DNA of 64,000 bases. Source: Trochalopteron elliotii (Eukaryota; Chordata; Aves; Passeriformes; Leiothrichidae). Of the stretch, positions 21,859-35,430 are shown piece by piece; the first letter of the stretch is position 1, and every line of letters starts with the position of its first letter. A program made the translations under genes and the position numbers. The DNA lies in the NCBI GenBank assembly GCA_024734555.1, contig JANPWX010000655.1, forward strand, positions 111,366 to 175,365, in the 5' to 3' direction. Under the pieces are notes generated by a model. That model was not told where the DNA came from. It saw only the letters and a list, made by a program, of their open reading frames with translations, and did not search any database.

Positions 21859-24800
21859 TGATACAGAAGCCCTTGAAAGAAAGGAGACTTTTAATCCAAG
21901 GGAAAATAAAACCCATCCAATTGTGAGTGCTGTTTTCCTCACCTCCTCCTTTGTTTTCCCTCCCCAATCATTTTCTGCCTGATGACTTCACAGCAGAGGC
22001 CCTGATGAGTTTTATTTGTCATTCCAAGACACTTCATTGACATCAGCAGGGCTGGTGGCTTAATGAACACCGCTGGTGAGCACAGGCTCCACATGATCCC
22101 ATCAGTTTGGTGTTTTCCAACTGATTTATCCCATGGATTGGTGCTCACCTGGGGACAGGGAGAGCTGGGCCAGAGCCCAGAGCCACGAGGGAATGGGAGG
22201 TGTTGGTTTCACTGGTACAGAGAGAGAACAGCTCTGCCCAGGGGTGTTCCAGCAGCTGGGCTAGGAGACAATGGAGCTGTTTGGAGGAGAATCCACATGG
22301 AATCAGCAGTTTTCCCTGGTGAAAGGAAGAGTTAACCCAGCACTGACATCCCTGCTCCTGTAGAACACCTCTGGGTGCTGCAGATGGTTGGGAGCTTCCT
22401 TCAGTGACAGCAAAGGCCAGTGAATGAATGAATGAATGAATGAATGAATGAATGAATGAATGAATGGCTTTTTTATTTGCTCTGTGTGCCCGTGGGCCTG
22501 CTTAGATAGCACACCAGTTTTCAGCTATATGCCTCATCCACACAATAAAACTTGAAGCCAGGCTTGGTGGAACTGCTCCTTCCAGGACAGGGATGTCTGA
22601 GGTTTGCTCTTTTTTAACCCCCTGGAGTAAAACCAAGTTCTTTGGACATCTGTCCATCCTGACCCAGGTCAAGATGCCCCTCTGGAGATAGACCCCAGCC
22701 CCTGGTGAGATGTTTGCAGCTCACAGTCAGCAGGGCAGTACCCAAAAAGCTGAATTTGCAGCCATGTGCCATTAAAAAGCCATGGGGATTCTCCAGAACA
22801 GAAAAAAAAAAAAAAAAGGCAAAGAAATGCGAAAAAGTGGAAAGAAAGGCCACTAAACTAGAGCAAAGCCTGGCTTAAAGCCTGGCTTTGATCTGAGGAT
22901 CTTTGTGCCAGGAGCTCCTGCCCAGCACCACCTGCAGATGGAACAGTGTAGAATTTTTTCCCTGCTAAGGGTCATGTGAAAAGCTTGATTTTTGACTCTG
23001 CCAAAGACAGGATGGGAATCCTCTTATGAGGATTAAACTTTCAGGGAAAAAAAGATAGTTCTCTTCTAAGAAAAGCTGTGCACTTGGCTTGTAATGCAGG
23101 TAATTAGTTATAAAACACCAGGCAGCCAATTCCACTGCCGGGGTGAGAAGCAGATAGAGGCAAATTCAGTGAATTTGCTGTGATTTGGGTTCATACTCTC
23201 ATACATAACTCCTGATTAAGTTCTATTTTCCTGATAGGATTATCAGTTTAGCCCTTTATTCTGCCACTGCAGACTGCTCAGCTCCTGATCCTGTGCATCA
23301 CTCGCTGGTCAGCACAGAACATACTTCTGGCCAGAGGCCAGTGCCTTTTCCCTGTGACTGGGGGGAAATTTGGATTTCACCTCGATTACAGAATCCCTTT
23401 GCATTCTCTGATTTATTGCATAACAGAGATTTGATCCTGCTCTGGAGTCAGCTGAGCAATCTCTGAGGGATAACAGTTGGATCTTCTGCTTCTTTGATTC
23501 TCCTTCCAAGACAGAGTGGAATTTTATGGGGAATAAAATCCAAGCACCATCCTTTGGATTTTGCTGCACAGCCCTTCCTGTGCATTGGTGGAAGTGCTCT
23601 GTGAGTGGTTTTGAGCCTGTGGTGCTTTTTGGGGGATGGTAAAACCATGGTGAAAGAAGGGCTTGGACGTGGAGAGCCATGAGGAGGTGACACCACTGCT
23701 CCAAGTGCTCTGGAAACGAAGGGACAAAGCCCAGCAGAGCCTGGTGGCTCTTGGAAAAACTTTCCTTTCTGCAGGCACCACCTCCAAGGTGGCACATGGC
23801 CCTGCCAAGACACCCTGAGTGACAAGGACATGTCTCCTGAGGGAGGAGGAGGAGGAGGAGGAAGGTGTGCAGGCAGAGTGTGGAGCCTGCTCTGAGCCTG
23901 GGAGTGCTGAAACCACCTCATGCAAATGGCACCGTGCACTAATTTATGTTAACGAGCTCATCAACAGAGCTTCCACCTCTCCTTCACAGGCAAGAACAGC
24001 AGGGACAGATGCAGTGGGAAGGTTTGGAAGGGGTCTGGACGTGTTCTCCCTTCACAGCCCCACCGGGTGCCGAGGGGGTTCTGTCCCTCTGCACTCTGGA
24101 TCAAGCATTTGGGAGCACAAATCCCATTTTTTCACAGAACAAAACATCTGGAAAACAGGGAAACCAGGTTCTTTTTCAGGGAATGGTGTCTGAGATGAGG
24201 CTGCCTTGTGCTAAGGGATGTGTTCCCAGCTCACACCTAACTCCAGCACACCTTTTTCCATCCGTGCCCTGCTGCCCCGAGCTTCTCCCGAGGTGGATGC
24301 AGAGGTGCAAGCCAGGAGGGGTTGCATAACACAGCAGAGTTATAAGTTACCTTCCGAGGGAAGAGGAAGTGCCAAGCTAAAAAACTCTTCTGAGAGCACC
24401 AAAATCCATCAAACACTTAACGGGCAAGTCCCTACAACCCTGGGAGTGAAAGCTTCCTCCTGATCTCTGCCATAATTCCCCGAGTGCCCATCCCTCTGGC
24501 AGCCACTGGCGTCACAAGGCCACCCATCAGTCACCAGCCGGAGCTGAGCACTTGCTGGAGACACACAAACGATGACAGCAGATGCCCGCGGTGCCTTTGA
24601 TCCCCGCCCTGTGTTTAGTTTAGGGAGTTTATTCCTCGGCTCAGTGGCACTCGGGAGGCCTGGCTGCTGCTGCTGCTGGTGACAGAGGAGCCGTGGGCGC
24701 GCAGCCCGGCCCAAGGACACGCACCAAATAACAAGAGGCTGTGCTGAAAACATTTCCTGCCTCTGAGCTCGGGGCTCTCAGAGTGACTGTCTGGGAGTCA

Positions 24801-24922
24801 TCTGGAGGAACTCTACCAGCAAGTGCACAATCAGCGTGTAACTCCTGCAGATTCCGTTTGTGTTTCTGCATCCAGCAGAAAACCGCGTCTCCCGGGAAAT
24901 CTGCAGCCTGCACAGGGAATAT
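21859..24922. other. single-copy non-coding DNA
   Basis: No gene was recognised. It includes the TGAA microsatellite at 22421-22466, an A run at about 22801-22817 and a GGA-rich stretch near 23838-23862. The frames of 162, 163 and 133 codons on the minus strand around 23.3-23.9 kb overlap each other and show no domain. Confidence 0.5.
22421..22466. repeat. TGAA tetranucleotide microsatellite
   Basis: About eleven uninterrupted 'tgaa' units. The array looks pure and so is likely to vary in length between individuals. Confidence 0.97.
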
Positions 24923-25046
24923 GGCACAGTGAGAAGGTTTCCAAGGAATATCCTGCCCTTCACCAGCTCCTCAGGGCATTTATTGGCACAGTGAGAAGGT
25001 TTCCAAGGAATATCCTGCCCTTCACCAGCTCCTCAGGGCATCTATT
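24923..25046. repeat. 62-bp direct tandem duplication
   Basis: Two adjacent 62-base copies begin 'ggcacagtgagaaggtttcc' and differ at a single base (t or c near the end, 'gcatttatt' versus 'gcatctatt'). The near identity marks a recent local duplication. Confidence 0.96.
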
Positions 25047-28000
25047 CAGCCACCAGCCAAACCACCCCCCTAAACCCACAACTGGGGTCTCCAAGAGCCC
25101 TCACGGACTCCCTTTAAATCCCAGGTTTAAAGCAATCACTCTGCTCTCAGTTCAGCAATTCCAGCCCAGTGACACGTTCCCAGCTTGGCAAAGCGAGATG
25201 CTCAGCCCAGATTGGCTCTGCATGAGTGTCTCATCTGCATCCATACACACACACACACATATTTACCGGCTTTCATGTGCTAAATGCTTTCTAAACTCCT
25301 GCCTGTCAGGGAGCTGGCGGAGCTGCGAGCAGGATTCCTGTCTGATGGCTGCTTGGTGTGTGCCAACAGCTCCCTCTGGGTTTTTTGTCTAAGATTTACT
25401 TCAGTCGCAGGGAAAAAAAAAAAAAAGAAAAAAGAAAAAAATCAAGCAGCGCCTTTGTTCCCAGAAGAATTTTTTGGCAGCGAGAGCTCCGAGCAATGAC
25501 CCATCCGGGCTGCTCGGTCTTTACATCAGCCCTCGGGGCCAGCACAACCTGGGGAGATGAGATGAGTTCTGTGCTGGAAACTGCTGTGCCTTTGTGTCTG
25601 GGAAGGCAGCAAGTGGCAGTCTGTAGGACAGAGAGGGGGTTTTTGGGGTTTTTTTGGGAAGGGGCATCCTGAGCAGAGATTCCTGCAGCTTCCCAGCGCT
25701 CCGTGGAGCCTCCAGTTGTATAACCCTGACAGTCTGTGCTGGAAAGCTCCTCAAATTCCCTCTCCTGCTAAACACAGAGCATCAATGAGCTCAGTCCTTG
25801 GCCGTCCCATCCATCTCCAGCAGCAAATGTTGCAGAGGGAACAGCATCTCGGAACCCCTCCCATAATTTATGAACTACCACAGCTGATTTTACAGCTACT
25901 AAAACACAGCAAAGCTCCAAACAACAGCTGGGTGAGCTGCCTGAGTGGGGAATGGCAGCCAAAAGTAGGAGACACACGGGTTTGGACAGAGGTGAGCAGC
26001 AGACAGAGGTTGAGCTGCAGTCCTGCAGCCCAAATTTGAAGGCTGGCACCTTTATGCTGAATTTCACCAGCTGAGAATCTGGTGCTGTGGGCTTTTTACA
26101 GCCACCAGCACTGATAGAATCAGATCTCTGATAAGAAGTGGCTGCTCCATGTCTTTGTTCATTGGAACTGTAAAGAAGGAGCTGACCAGTCTGGAAAAAC
26201 TCTGTGGAGTCTGGTAGAAATGGGACTGAGCTGCCATGGAAATTTAATAGAGTCATATGCAGAAATTACTGTAAATAGTTGTAGAATTTAATAAGTGCTT
26301 TTATGCTTCCTGTTGGGTTATTTTTAACACTCTGGTAGAATTCCGTACTGGGATATGGTTATGTATTAAATTTTAACAGTTGTTTAAAAAAAGAAGCTGT
26401 TGAACAGTATCATTTTCTATTAGGTTACACGGGATGCCTCCATTAGGAGTGTTTTTCTGCTTCCAAACAAAGCCTGAACAGATTTGAACACTGTACATGA
26501 GCAAAATAATCCCAGCTCAGGGAAGATATTAATGAAATCCAGGCTGGAAATATGTGCAGGAAGCTGCTGTAATGTTTCTATTTCCAACTTCAGTTCACAC
26601 AGGTGAATTGAAGAGCAAACTAAGGTTCACCACATCCTAATTGTATTTGGGGGCACTGTCAAACCCCTGAACTCTGAGATTTCCCTTAAGGAAATCTTTT
26701 TTGATTCCTATCTTCTTTTGTGATCAAGGAGAAGTTTTCCTGCAATTTGAGCAGGCTGGATACATTTCATGCCTTTTTTAATCTAACCCAATGCTGTCCA
26801 GATGAAAATCAGCTCAGTGATGAAGCTGGGTAGTCTGCAGGATTTATCCTTCAGGAAAACATCTGAGTGTGCTGTGAAGATGTCCATGGCTTCTGTCTCT
26901 TGGTTGTGTGATTAATCACTGTGGTTTCTGCAGGACTAACATGGTCATGTCTCATTAGCTCCCCTTGGCCACCACACATTCATTAGTCAGGCATCATCAG
27001 ACCAAGCTCTGGTTTTCAGGACTGCAGGAGGTTTGCACAAATCCTGCCCAACTTTTCCCACAGCACTTGGGAATGGTGGTGGAGTTCAAGTCCCTCTGGG
27101 AAAGGGGTGAATTGTTCTCTGAGCTGAGCGTGCCAGGATGGACAAACACTGAGGAGGATGTGGTCAGCTGCAGGGGTCATGTGAGTTGGCCCCAGTGTTG
27201 GGTGAATTCTGGCAGAATTCAGGCAGGAGAAGATTTGATCATGAAGGAGGAGAGCTGAGGAGAAGATCTGCAGGTGAAGATGTCACCACACCTTCAAGGT
27301 GTCACCAACGCTGTCCCCAAGCCTTGATACACCAGGAGCTGAGTTTGTCCCCCATGGGAACTTCAACTTTGGGATGTGAAGTCCTGAGCTGGCTCCTCCC
27401 AGCCATTCCCAGGCCGTGCTCACGTGCCATGGGCAGCTTTGGTGCCTGGGCTGGAGGTTCTTCAGACTGGAAAGGAGAGGACACCGTGTGAGAGATGGGC
27501 AAGCACAGGGATCTGTGTCCAGGGTTTTGGCTTCTCCAGGGAGCTGCTGCAGTGCCATGCAGACATTTTTCCGGCGGCAAATCCTGTCTCCATTCATTCC
27601 TCATGTTGGGAATATTCCTCCTGACTCCACTTCCTTATCTAAACACGTTGCGTGCTGACGAATCCAGACAGGGTGTTCTCTTTTTTTAGCTCCAGGAGGA
27701 AAGGCTCATGAAATGCGTTGCCAGTCTAAATCATTCCATGACTTGCCTACATTTCAAATTCACTGGAGGAATATCAACAAACACAATGGCAATTCCTTTC
27801 CAATTCCATCTCCTTCAGCCAGTCTTTAACCCACTTATCAGACACTTGTTATTACAGAAATAATCAGGAGAAGAAAATACAGCAGTGCTGAATCAACACT
27901 ACTGGGCTTTTTTTTTTTTTTACCCATTTTTCTTCCTCTTTTTTTTTTTTTTTTGTACTCGTGTAACTCCCTTGGTTTCTGTTGGACACACACCAGCCTG

Positions 28001-29380
28001 GAATTGCAAAAACACAGCTGGCTAAATCCATCACATCTTATTACAGGTTATCAATTCTCCAGTGCAATAAACACATCTGACAATTAGCAGAGAATTGATG
28101 AGTGATTCAGATTAGAGGAGACTATTTTTCCCCTATTTTGTGTCTAACAGAGAAGTTTGCAATACAGGCTGGATTTGCAGAAAATGCAAAATGCTGCTAA
28201 AGCCATTAGCATTTCTTATAACCAAAATGACAAATGGTCTTTACATTAATCTCAAATAACTTCTTTAGAGCAAGGATCAGGGAAGAATTTTCCTCAGAAG
28301 GATATTGCTACTCAAATGGAGAGAGGCTTTCACAGGGCTTTCTCACCTTCTGTGGGGATTGATGGGCTTGAAAAAACCACTGGTCTGACTTCCTTTGCTG
28401 ATCCTTCAGCTAAAAAAAAATCATAATATTGCAAAGTCTGCATAGACAAAAGACTGAACCACGCTGTGACTCAGAGTGTCCAGTAAACCCTTTGCAGTAA
28501 TAGTGCAGTAATTCAGATTTAACTTGTTCTGCTCCATATCTTGCTGCAATTAAACTGGGTTATTGTGGCCAGCTGGCTTTTTTCAATTCTAGCCCTTTAT
28601 TTGGTGGGGGGAGAGCTTCCAATGCCAATCACTGCTCTAGAAAAGTCTGGAAATAAGTTCTGAAGGAGATTTTTGAGGAGATGAGATGTCCACTCACTGT
28701 AATCACAGTGAGTTCTGTCACAGAGCTTGAGTTTTTCTGATTGTTTCTCTGGGTTTAGACTGGTTTGGGGGATTTTTGTGGGTATTTTTTCTAATCAAGA
28801 GGGTTTTTTTCTCTTCATTCAAACTACATATTTTTCCACTGGCAACCTTGTCCTAATTTTGCTTTTAAAGTGCATTTTCCCCTTTGTTTTGGTGCCCTCT
28901 GTCCCCAGCTGGGGCAGGGATTTGCTGTGGCCATGGAAGAGAAGGGCACAGGGGAGAAAAGAAAACAGCAAAAGGAGTAGACTTGGTCCAAGCAGCAGCA
29001 TGAAAATGCACCACACGTCCACTAGTGAGTGAAAGAGATTTATTTGGCCAATCTCCCAGTCCAAAATTCAGGTGTGTTGGGACTGGTTGGGTTTTTCTGC
29101 CCCTGCTTTGGAAGAAGAGCAGTTTAGGATTATGGAGGTTTGCTGATCACTGTGTGAACGAGGGAATATTCAAACAGAGGGAGGGTCAGAGGGGTTGGTG
29201 CCACCCCTGGGTGGGCACAGAGGGTCAGGAACCTCCAGCTGGAGCTTTGAGATGCTGCTGGTGGAGATAAAGAGTCTCTGCTCATCAATGCTAAATCACC
29301 TTAAGAGATAAGTGCTGGTTCTCTTTGAGACTTCAGCGTGTGTGTCACACCCCGAGCAGGAGGTGCAGCCCCATTTCCCC
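25047..29380. other. single-copy non-coding DNA, AT-rich from 26.2 kb
   Basis: No gene was recognised. A short CA run lies at about 25243-25259, an A-rich run at 25411-25441, and T runs at 27909-27954. The part from 27.7 to 28.6 kb is listed separately as a possible conserved element. Confidence 0.5.
27700..28590. other. possible conserved non-coding element region
   Basis: This stretch is AT-rich but not simple. It lacks repeats outside two T runs and is dense in homeodomain-type cores such as 'taatc', 'attag' and 'caatta'. It looks like slowly evolving regulatory DNA, but that is an impression from composition only; no alignment was possible. Confidence 0.25.
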
Positions 29381-29488
29381 ATGGATTCCCATCCCTGGAA
29401 AGGTTCAAGGCCAGGCTGGATGGGGTCCTGAGCCTGATCCAGTCAGGTCATCCTTTAATCCCTTCCAACCCAAACCATTCCACGATTA
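29381..29488 (+). mobile_element. CR1 LINE 3'-end fragment
   Basis: The sequence 'catccctggaaaggttcaag', 'gccaggctggatgggg', then 'cccttccaacccaaaccatt' is the sense strand of a CR1 3' end, finishing in a worn 'ccacgatt' tail. It is truncated to about 108 bases. Confidence 0.92.
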
Positions 29489-29562
29489 ATGAGCTATTCC
29501 CACATTTCTAAGCCTGGTCTGTGTTTCCTTCAAGGTAACACTGAGCACACAGAAGCTTAAAA

Positions 29563-29594
29563 CAAATGCAAACCAATGCCTTGGTTTGCATTTG
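29563..29594. repeat. perfect hairpin, 14-bp stem
   Basis: The arm 'caaatgcaaaccaa' is followed by the loop 'tgcc' and the exact reverse complement of the arm. Each arm holds an octamer-like 'atgcaaa' core. No sign of a transposon or small RNA precursor beyond the short stem was seen. Confidence 0.88.
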
Positions 29595-30589
29595 CCACAG
29601 ATGCAGAAAACCAGGGGGGCAAAGAAAAGCACATGTGGAGATTTCCTACAGCTCAGCTGATGTACAACCACTTCTTAAATCCCAGGAACTTGAAAATCTC
29701 TTCCTGGCAAATGAATTACAGCTCTGCCTGGGCTGGCAGGGCTTTAGCAGAACACAATGGCACTTCAGAGCACTTAGTGAGGGTTCATTAAAAAATAGGT
29801 CCGAATTATATCATGCAGGAAGTACGTAGGATGGAACAAAGAGGAGTGGGTGAAAAGCAGAGGTTCCCAAATCGATGTGTTTTGGGAAAATCATCTCCAG
29901 GTTCCAATCACCGTGTCAGCTGAATCGTTTGGGCTGCCTTTTGTGTGCAGAATCGTGCAGGAAATCCCAACAAAGCAGAATTTCTCGTAAGACTTCTGGT
30001 GCATCAGCCCCGCGGGCTGAGCCAGGAGGAAACCACAAAAACAACTGCTCTCTTTGCTGCAGGGGCTACTGCGAGTCCCAGGTGGAAGCTGAAGATGAAA
30101 TGAGTGTGTGAGAGTGTCCAAACACTGCAGGGCCTTTCCAAAACCCTCCCTTTGGATGGAGAAACCAGCACATGACAGGGGCAGAGGGTCCATCTCTAAA
30201 TTATGCATTGTTCTCTCATCAGCTTGGCTGGAAGCGACCCAGTGACTTCATTTATTTAAGGATATTTTCAAACATTTCCTACAGGTCTCGGGATCAGGTG
30301 TCAGTTTGGAACATCTTTAGGGAAACTTTAGAGCTTTTATACACTTCCCTGAACAATGGATTCATTTCTTCGTTGTTGCTGTGAAATGGGTTTCTGCTGA
30401 ACCTGAAATGTATAAACAGTGAGAAAAAATTGGCTCTAAAAGGTCTTTAAAGGTAATTTATATTCAAGGCTTGGTTAAGGAGCTGGATAGGCCAATCCTC
30501 ACCTTTTAGAGCACCATAATAATAAAGGTTAAAGACCAAAATCAGTAATATAAGAGGGATATTCAAGTCAAGACTAAATGTTACTGGTG

Positions 30590-30714
30590 TCTTCTGAATG
30601 TTTAGTGAATATAAATGAGCAGTTGGACTCAATGATCTTAAAGCTCTTTTCCAGCCTAAAGGATTCTCTGATTTTCAGAGAATTTTCAGAGAATTTTCAG
30701 AGAATTTTCAGAGA
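30590..30714 (+). mobile_element. CR1 LINE 3' end with expanded terminal repeat
   Basis: The text 'gttggactcaatgatcttaa', 'agctcttttccagcctaaag' and 'gattctctg' is the sense 3' end of a CR1 element. Its short terminal repeat is followed by four tandem copies of an 11-base unit ('agaattttcag', about 30669-30713), so the tail has grown or mutated into a small minisatellite. Confidence 0.75.
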
Positions 30715-33700
30715 CCTGGAAGAGTTTTTGGCAAAAGGTCCAGCAGAAGAGTTCATTTTCTGGGAGTAAAGGATATTCTAATTTGCCAGATTTCTACCTC
30801 TTTAGCTAGATGTGTTTCCAACTAGGAAATGTTCTTGGTACAAATTATGTATGTAATTTTTTTTGTTATTTCCTAAGATACTATTGGGAAATAATTTTCT
30901 CAGATCTCCTCAGCGATGTTTGATATCCTATTTTCACTGGATTATAAAAAAGAGAGATGCCTTCAATTTCTCGTTTCTTTAGGGGCAAGTTTAATCTCTT
31001 TCGTGAAGTTTATAAACTGCCCAAGTCTGTTTTAAATCCTACCCTGTAGTTTTTTTTAAAAAAAATTAATAATTCTCATCCAGCAGCAAAATTTCTTGGA
31101 GGAACCAAAAATTCTCAAACAAGAGAGCAAAAACGAATAAGAAAAAAGAGTTTTTTAGAGATGAAAAGCAGGGAAGTAGCACAGAAATTTGGAGAGGGTT
31201 AAAAAAAATGCCTTCACGCCAAGGATCTTGTCTTGTTGCCTTCCTCTGCAAACTCTCCAGAAAACTGCTGGCACCACATGAAACTTGCAGAAAACGAGGC
31301 CGAAAGCGCCGAGGCTCTGCTGAAATCGAAGTCCTGCTCGAGGTGTTTTTTTTTTTTTGGTTGATTTTTTTTTATTTTTTTTTTATTTTTTCCAGGGTTT
31401 TGTGAGAGCGATTTCCCTTCCACCTGCTGAGCAAACAGGATAGCAGTAAAATATTTCCTCTGAGTGACTCACAAATCTGTCGGAGGTGATGAGGCCCCTT
31501 GGGAGAGGGATGATGTCTTAAATAACGATTTGCTTCTCTCCTCCTGGCCAGTGCTGGGCTGGAAACACGAGCTGCATTCCCAGGCTCTGCAAAAAGAAAA
31601 GGGGAACCAGGGAATGTTCTGCTGGTGGTTGTTTTGCTCTCAGGTGTCCAGCAGGCATCTGCAGCTCCAGTGGGATTTGAGATGCACGAAACAAATCACA
31701 GGGCAGAGGGAATTTCAGGAGTTTAGAGATGTGCTGCTTTTACAGCCTGAAAAATTGTCTGTGTTAATAGCCCAAAGTTCCCGCTAGGAATTTTGCTGCA
31801 TGGAACACGGGGTTTATCTGCTCAAAAGTCATTTTAGTGGGGTTTTTTGGGTTTTTTTTCCCATTTCAAGGTGTTGAAGGATGAAGGTTCCACAGCCCTG
31901 GGAGCAGGCACCTCCCTACTGCTGGTCTGTTGGAACTGCATGATCCAATCTATTCCCAAAGGGAAAATCCAGGGTTTGTGTGGATTGAGCTCAGCTCATT
32001 CCATGTCATTACTGGGGTAGCTCTTCCCTGACTGTCAGACCAAGCTGCTCCTCCCTCTGACATCCAGAAACGCAGGAGGCTCCAGCACATCTCACCCTTT
32101 TATTTTTATTTCTCTTCCATCGAGGCAAGACACCAACGGAAGATTAAAGTGAATTATTGTGCGCTATGGGTTTCGGAAACATCCTGCTGCTTCCTTCCTA
32201 GGTCATGCTCAGCCCCGTGGGTTGGGACTGCAGGCTCTGCTCCCATTCCCAGCCCATCCCATTCCCATTCCCATCGCTGCTCTTCCCAACATCCCACCCA
32301 ACGTGGCGTTTCCAAGGGGAAATGATTAACTCCAGCCATCTATAGAAAGAAATTCTTCCTATTTAAAGACAAAGCCCAGTGGGAGGGGGGAAAAAAAATG
32401 GCTGCAATTTAAATAGGCTGAGGGTTTTTTTCCAAGAATGTTTTAGTGTTTGTTGTGAAGGATAAAGAGAAGTTTCTGCAGGAGAAGATCTGCAGTCCTG
32501 CTCTCAATAATTGCTTTTTGAAATTAATATATCCACTGCTTCCCCACTCAAAATTAAATCCCGTGTATCCACAATGGAAATATTGATTTCTAAACAGTTG
32601 GAGTGCGAAATTAAAGCATAAACTGGAGGTGTAGTGAATTAAAGAAAAGGGAGATTTAGTTACACAGTAATTAATATTTGGACTTGTATTTAACTGATGA
32701 TCTGAAAACAAGGTGACACCCATGAACCGTCAGGCTGAAAACAATTTGGGTTTATTTTCTTCTGTTTCAGAACTGTATTGAGGACTGAAACGTTCCTATC
32801 CCTCTCACTTTCCACTCCTGCTGAACATTTTAAACCAAGGTTAAAGAAGAAAAGAAACAGCATAAGCAAATTTCAGGGGACAAGATTAACTATTGCAAGG
32901 CATCTGTAACTTTTTTTTCCCATTCTCTAATAATCTACCCTGGAATATTTTGGTGTTGTTTCCCTTGTGCCAGCAGATTCTCACTGAATTTATCCAAAGA
33001 CATCTGAGTTCTTCACTCAGCACTGGCCTCAAGCTGGAGGATGCCCAAAAATGGAGCCAGCCCTGTGCCAGGTTTGTTAACAAACTTTAACTTTGAGATC
33101 CTGCTTTTCTCTCCTTGCAGTCATAATTTTGCCCATGCCATAGGCTAAACTTGATTATCTCAAAGATTCTTTCCTGACCTTGTTAATTCTGTGATAACAC
33201 CTCCAGGAGGTTTTTGGGTTTTTTTCCAGGCATCTGTTTGGGGGGATATTCAGGGGATAAGGCTCCAAATCCACAGCAGGAGGTTTCAAGGTTGATTCCC
33301 ATCTTGAGGCACTTGGGAAGTTGATGTCAGGGATGAAGCTGTTCCCATTCACACACAGAAAAATATTTCTTGCCCAAGAAACAAAAAGAAATGCTTTCAG
33401 TTTGTATATTTTCAGCTTCCATGGCATGGAAGGTGAATGTAATGAGGGAAAAGAGAAAAACTGAATGAATTCCTACCAGGAACAGCTCAAGCTGTCAGGC
33501 TCTGGGCTGGGGAGGATGCTCCAGCTGACAAGTGAGACTGCAGAACTACAAAGATTTATTGTGCTCTGAAATAATTCCTGTGCTTGCTGAGCAGAGCTGC
33601 TGCCCCGGAGTAGCCGCTCTCAGAAATATTTTCCATCGTGAGCTCCAAGTCCCTTTCCTTGCCCAGATTTCATCAGAACAAAAAGCCCTGGGATTTATGT

Positions 33701-34812
33701 GCCTGTCACTTACCATGGGGAAGATGATCTGATTGCCTGAGGTGCAGGTTTTGTGAAGGGAAGCTGGGGAAATTGAGGAAATGGGGGAAATGGAGGAAAC
33801 TCAGGAGTGGTTCATCCTCAGGAGAGCAGAGATCCCCAGGTGTGGTTGGTGTTGCCTCAGCCCTGCTCTGGTGTCAGAGCAGAGCAAGGCCCTGCCTCAC
33901 TCAGAGCTAACAGTGCCCAACCTCAACCCCACCAGAGTTTTTTCAGACAATTAAAGGCATTTTCAGCAATGTCACATCACTTCCTCGGTGTGAGAAACAT
34001 GCTAAGGAACATTCCTGCCTTAAGCCTAAAACCAACAGATTTTGAGTAATGATGAGGAGATTCAAAACTCTCATTCTCTTTTCACCTACAGGTGCCCAAA
34101 ATGAATGAAAGACAACCTCTGCTTCAGAAAAAAACCCTATATATCTATTTATTGTCAGGCAGTTCCTGACCTGCAGCTCAGCAGCTGGAGCTGATGTACC
34201 TAAAAGTCATCACTACCTCGTTTCACTTAAAAGTGAAATTAATCTTATCTGACTTCGGGGTGTCTCAAAGCTAAATGAGGAGTCCTGGGCTCGTGCCCTG
34301 GCCTCGTTTTACATCCACTGAAGAAAACCAGACACCAAAATTTCCCTGTGTGCACGAGTCTGAGGATAGGACAAAAAACCTGGGCTGTAAAGGGATCACA
34401 CAGATAACAAGCCCAGACTGTGCCAGTGGCCTATTTATAGGATTTCAGGGATAAATCAGGGAAATTACATTGTTGTGGCAGCAGAAAATTCCAAATAAAG
34501 TCTTTGTCCCACTGCCCATCACCTGCTCCTGCAGCCAGAGGTGGCCTGGAGAGGACAGGAGGGACAGAGCATGGCATGGAAATGAGACAAGGGACAAATG
34601 GCAGAGGCTGCTGTGATGAACAGGGCTCAGAAATTTGTGAGTGGGAAAGGAAAATGTGGCTGATTGTGGGATAAATGAGGAAAGATGAAAATCCAGGTGG
34701 GAGAGGGAAGGTCCCTGCCTTGAGTGGGGCACCAGGACCTCGATGGAGCAGGTGCAGAGGAAGATGTGGGGCAATCAGGGAGGGGGAGGAGAAGTTAAAA
34801 TAGCTTTATTTA

Positions 34813-34867
34813 GGCTAGGAAAAGCAGGAAAAGGGCTAGGAAAAGCAGGAAAAGGGCTAGGAAAGGG
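34813..34867. repeat. 21-bp tandem repeat, about 2.6 copies
   Basis: The unit 'ggctaggaaaagcaggaaaa' plus one g recurs at 34813, 34834 and 34855. Confidence 0.9.
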
Positions 34868-35355
34868 ATTGCTTTCTATAAATAGCCCAGGTAAACCCCC
34901 AGGGAAGGGAGAGAGAGTTATTTAAACTGCAGGACAATGCTGGCCCCAAATCAAACTGGTTGTGAGTAAATAGGAGGGGGAAACATGAAGGAGGTTTCTG
35001 AGCATCACAGGAAAGATGTTCTGAAACAACTTTCCAGTCACAGCAGGAACCTGAGCACTTCTAAATCCGTCGGAGCAGGAAATGGATCTCTGTGCCAAGG
35101 TAACTTCCAGGTCTCCATTCACATTTCTCAGGCTTGACTGAATCTTTATTTTGCCAATGACAAATGTTTGCCCTGACTGGGAAAATGGGAGTGGACAAAA
35201 CTTGGGAGGCTCTGGTTGAGAGATTATCCATTCCTATGGATGGGAATTGTGCTGGCATCAGCTGGGACATCCACAAGTGACATCCCACAGCTTTCTAGGC
35301 CTCCTTATTACCTCATTACTGCCTAATTTTGTTAATTGCTTGGGGGTTTTTTGGT

Positions 35356-35430
35356 GTTGTTTGTTTGTTTGTTTGTTTGGGGGCTTTTTTGGGGTTTTGG
35401 GTTTTTTGTTTGTTTTTGTTTTGTTGTCTA
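35356..35430. repeat. GTTT / G-T-rich simple repeat
   Basis: A run of 'gttt' units is followed by mixed G and T blocks on the plus strand. Confidence 0.85.

Noticed and set aside
26812..26866. C/D box snoRNA suggested by 'gtgatga' and a downstream 'ctga'
   Set aside because: The distance is too short, the terminal stem is weak, and there are no internal C'/D' boxes that I could support.
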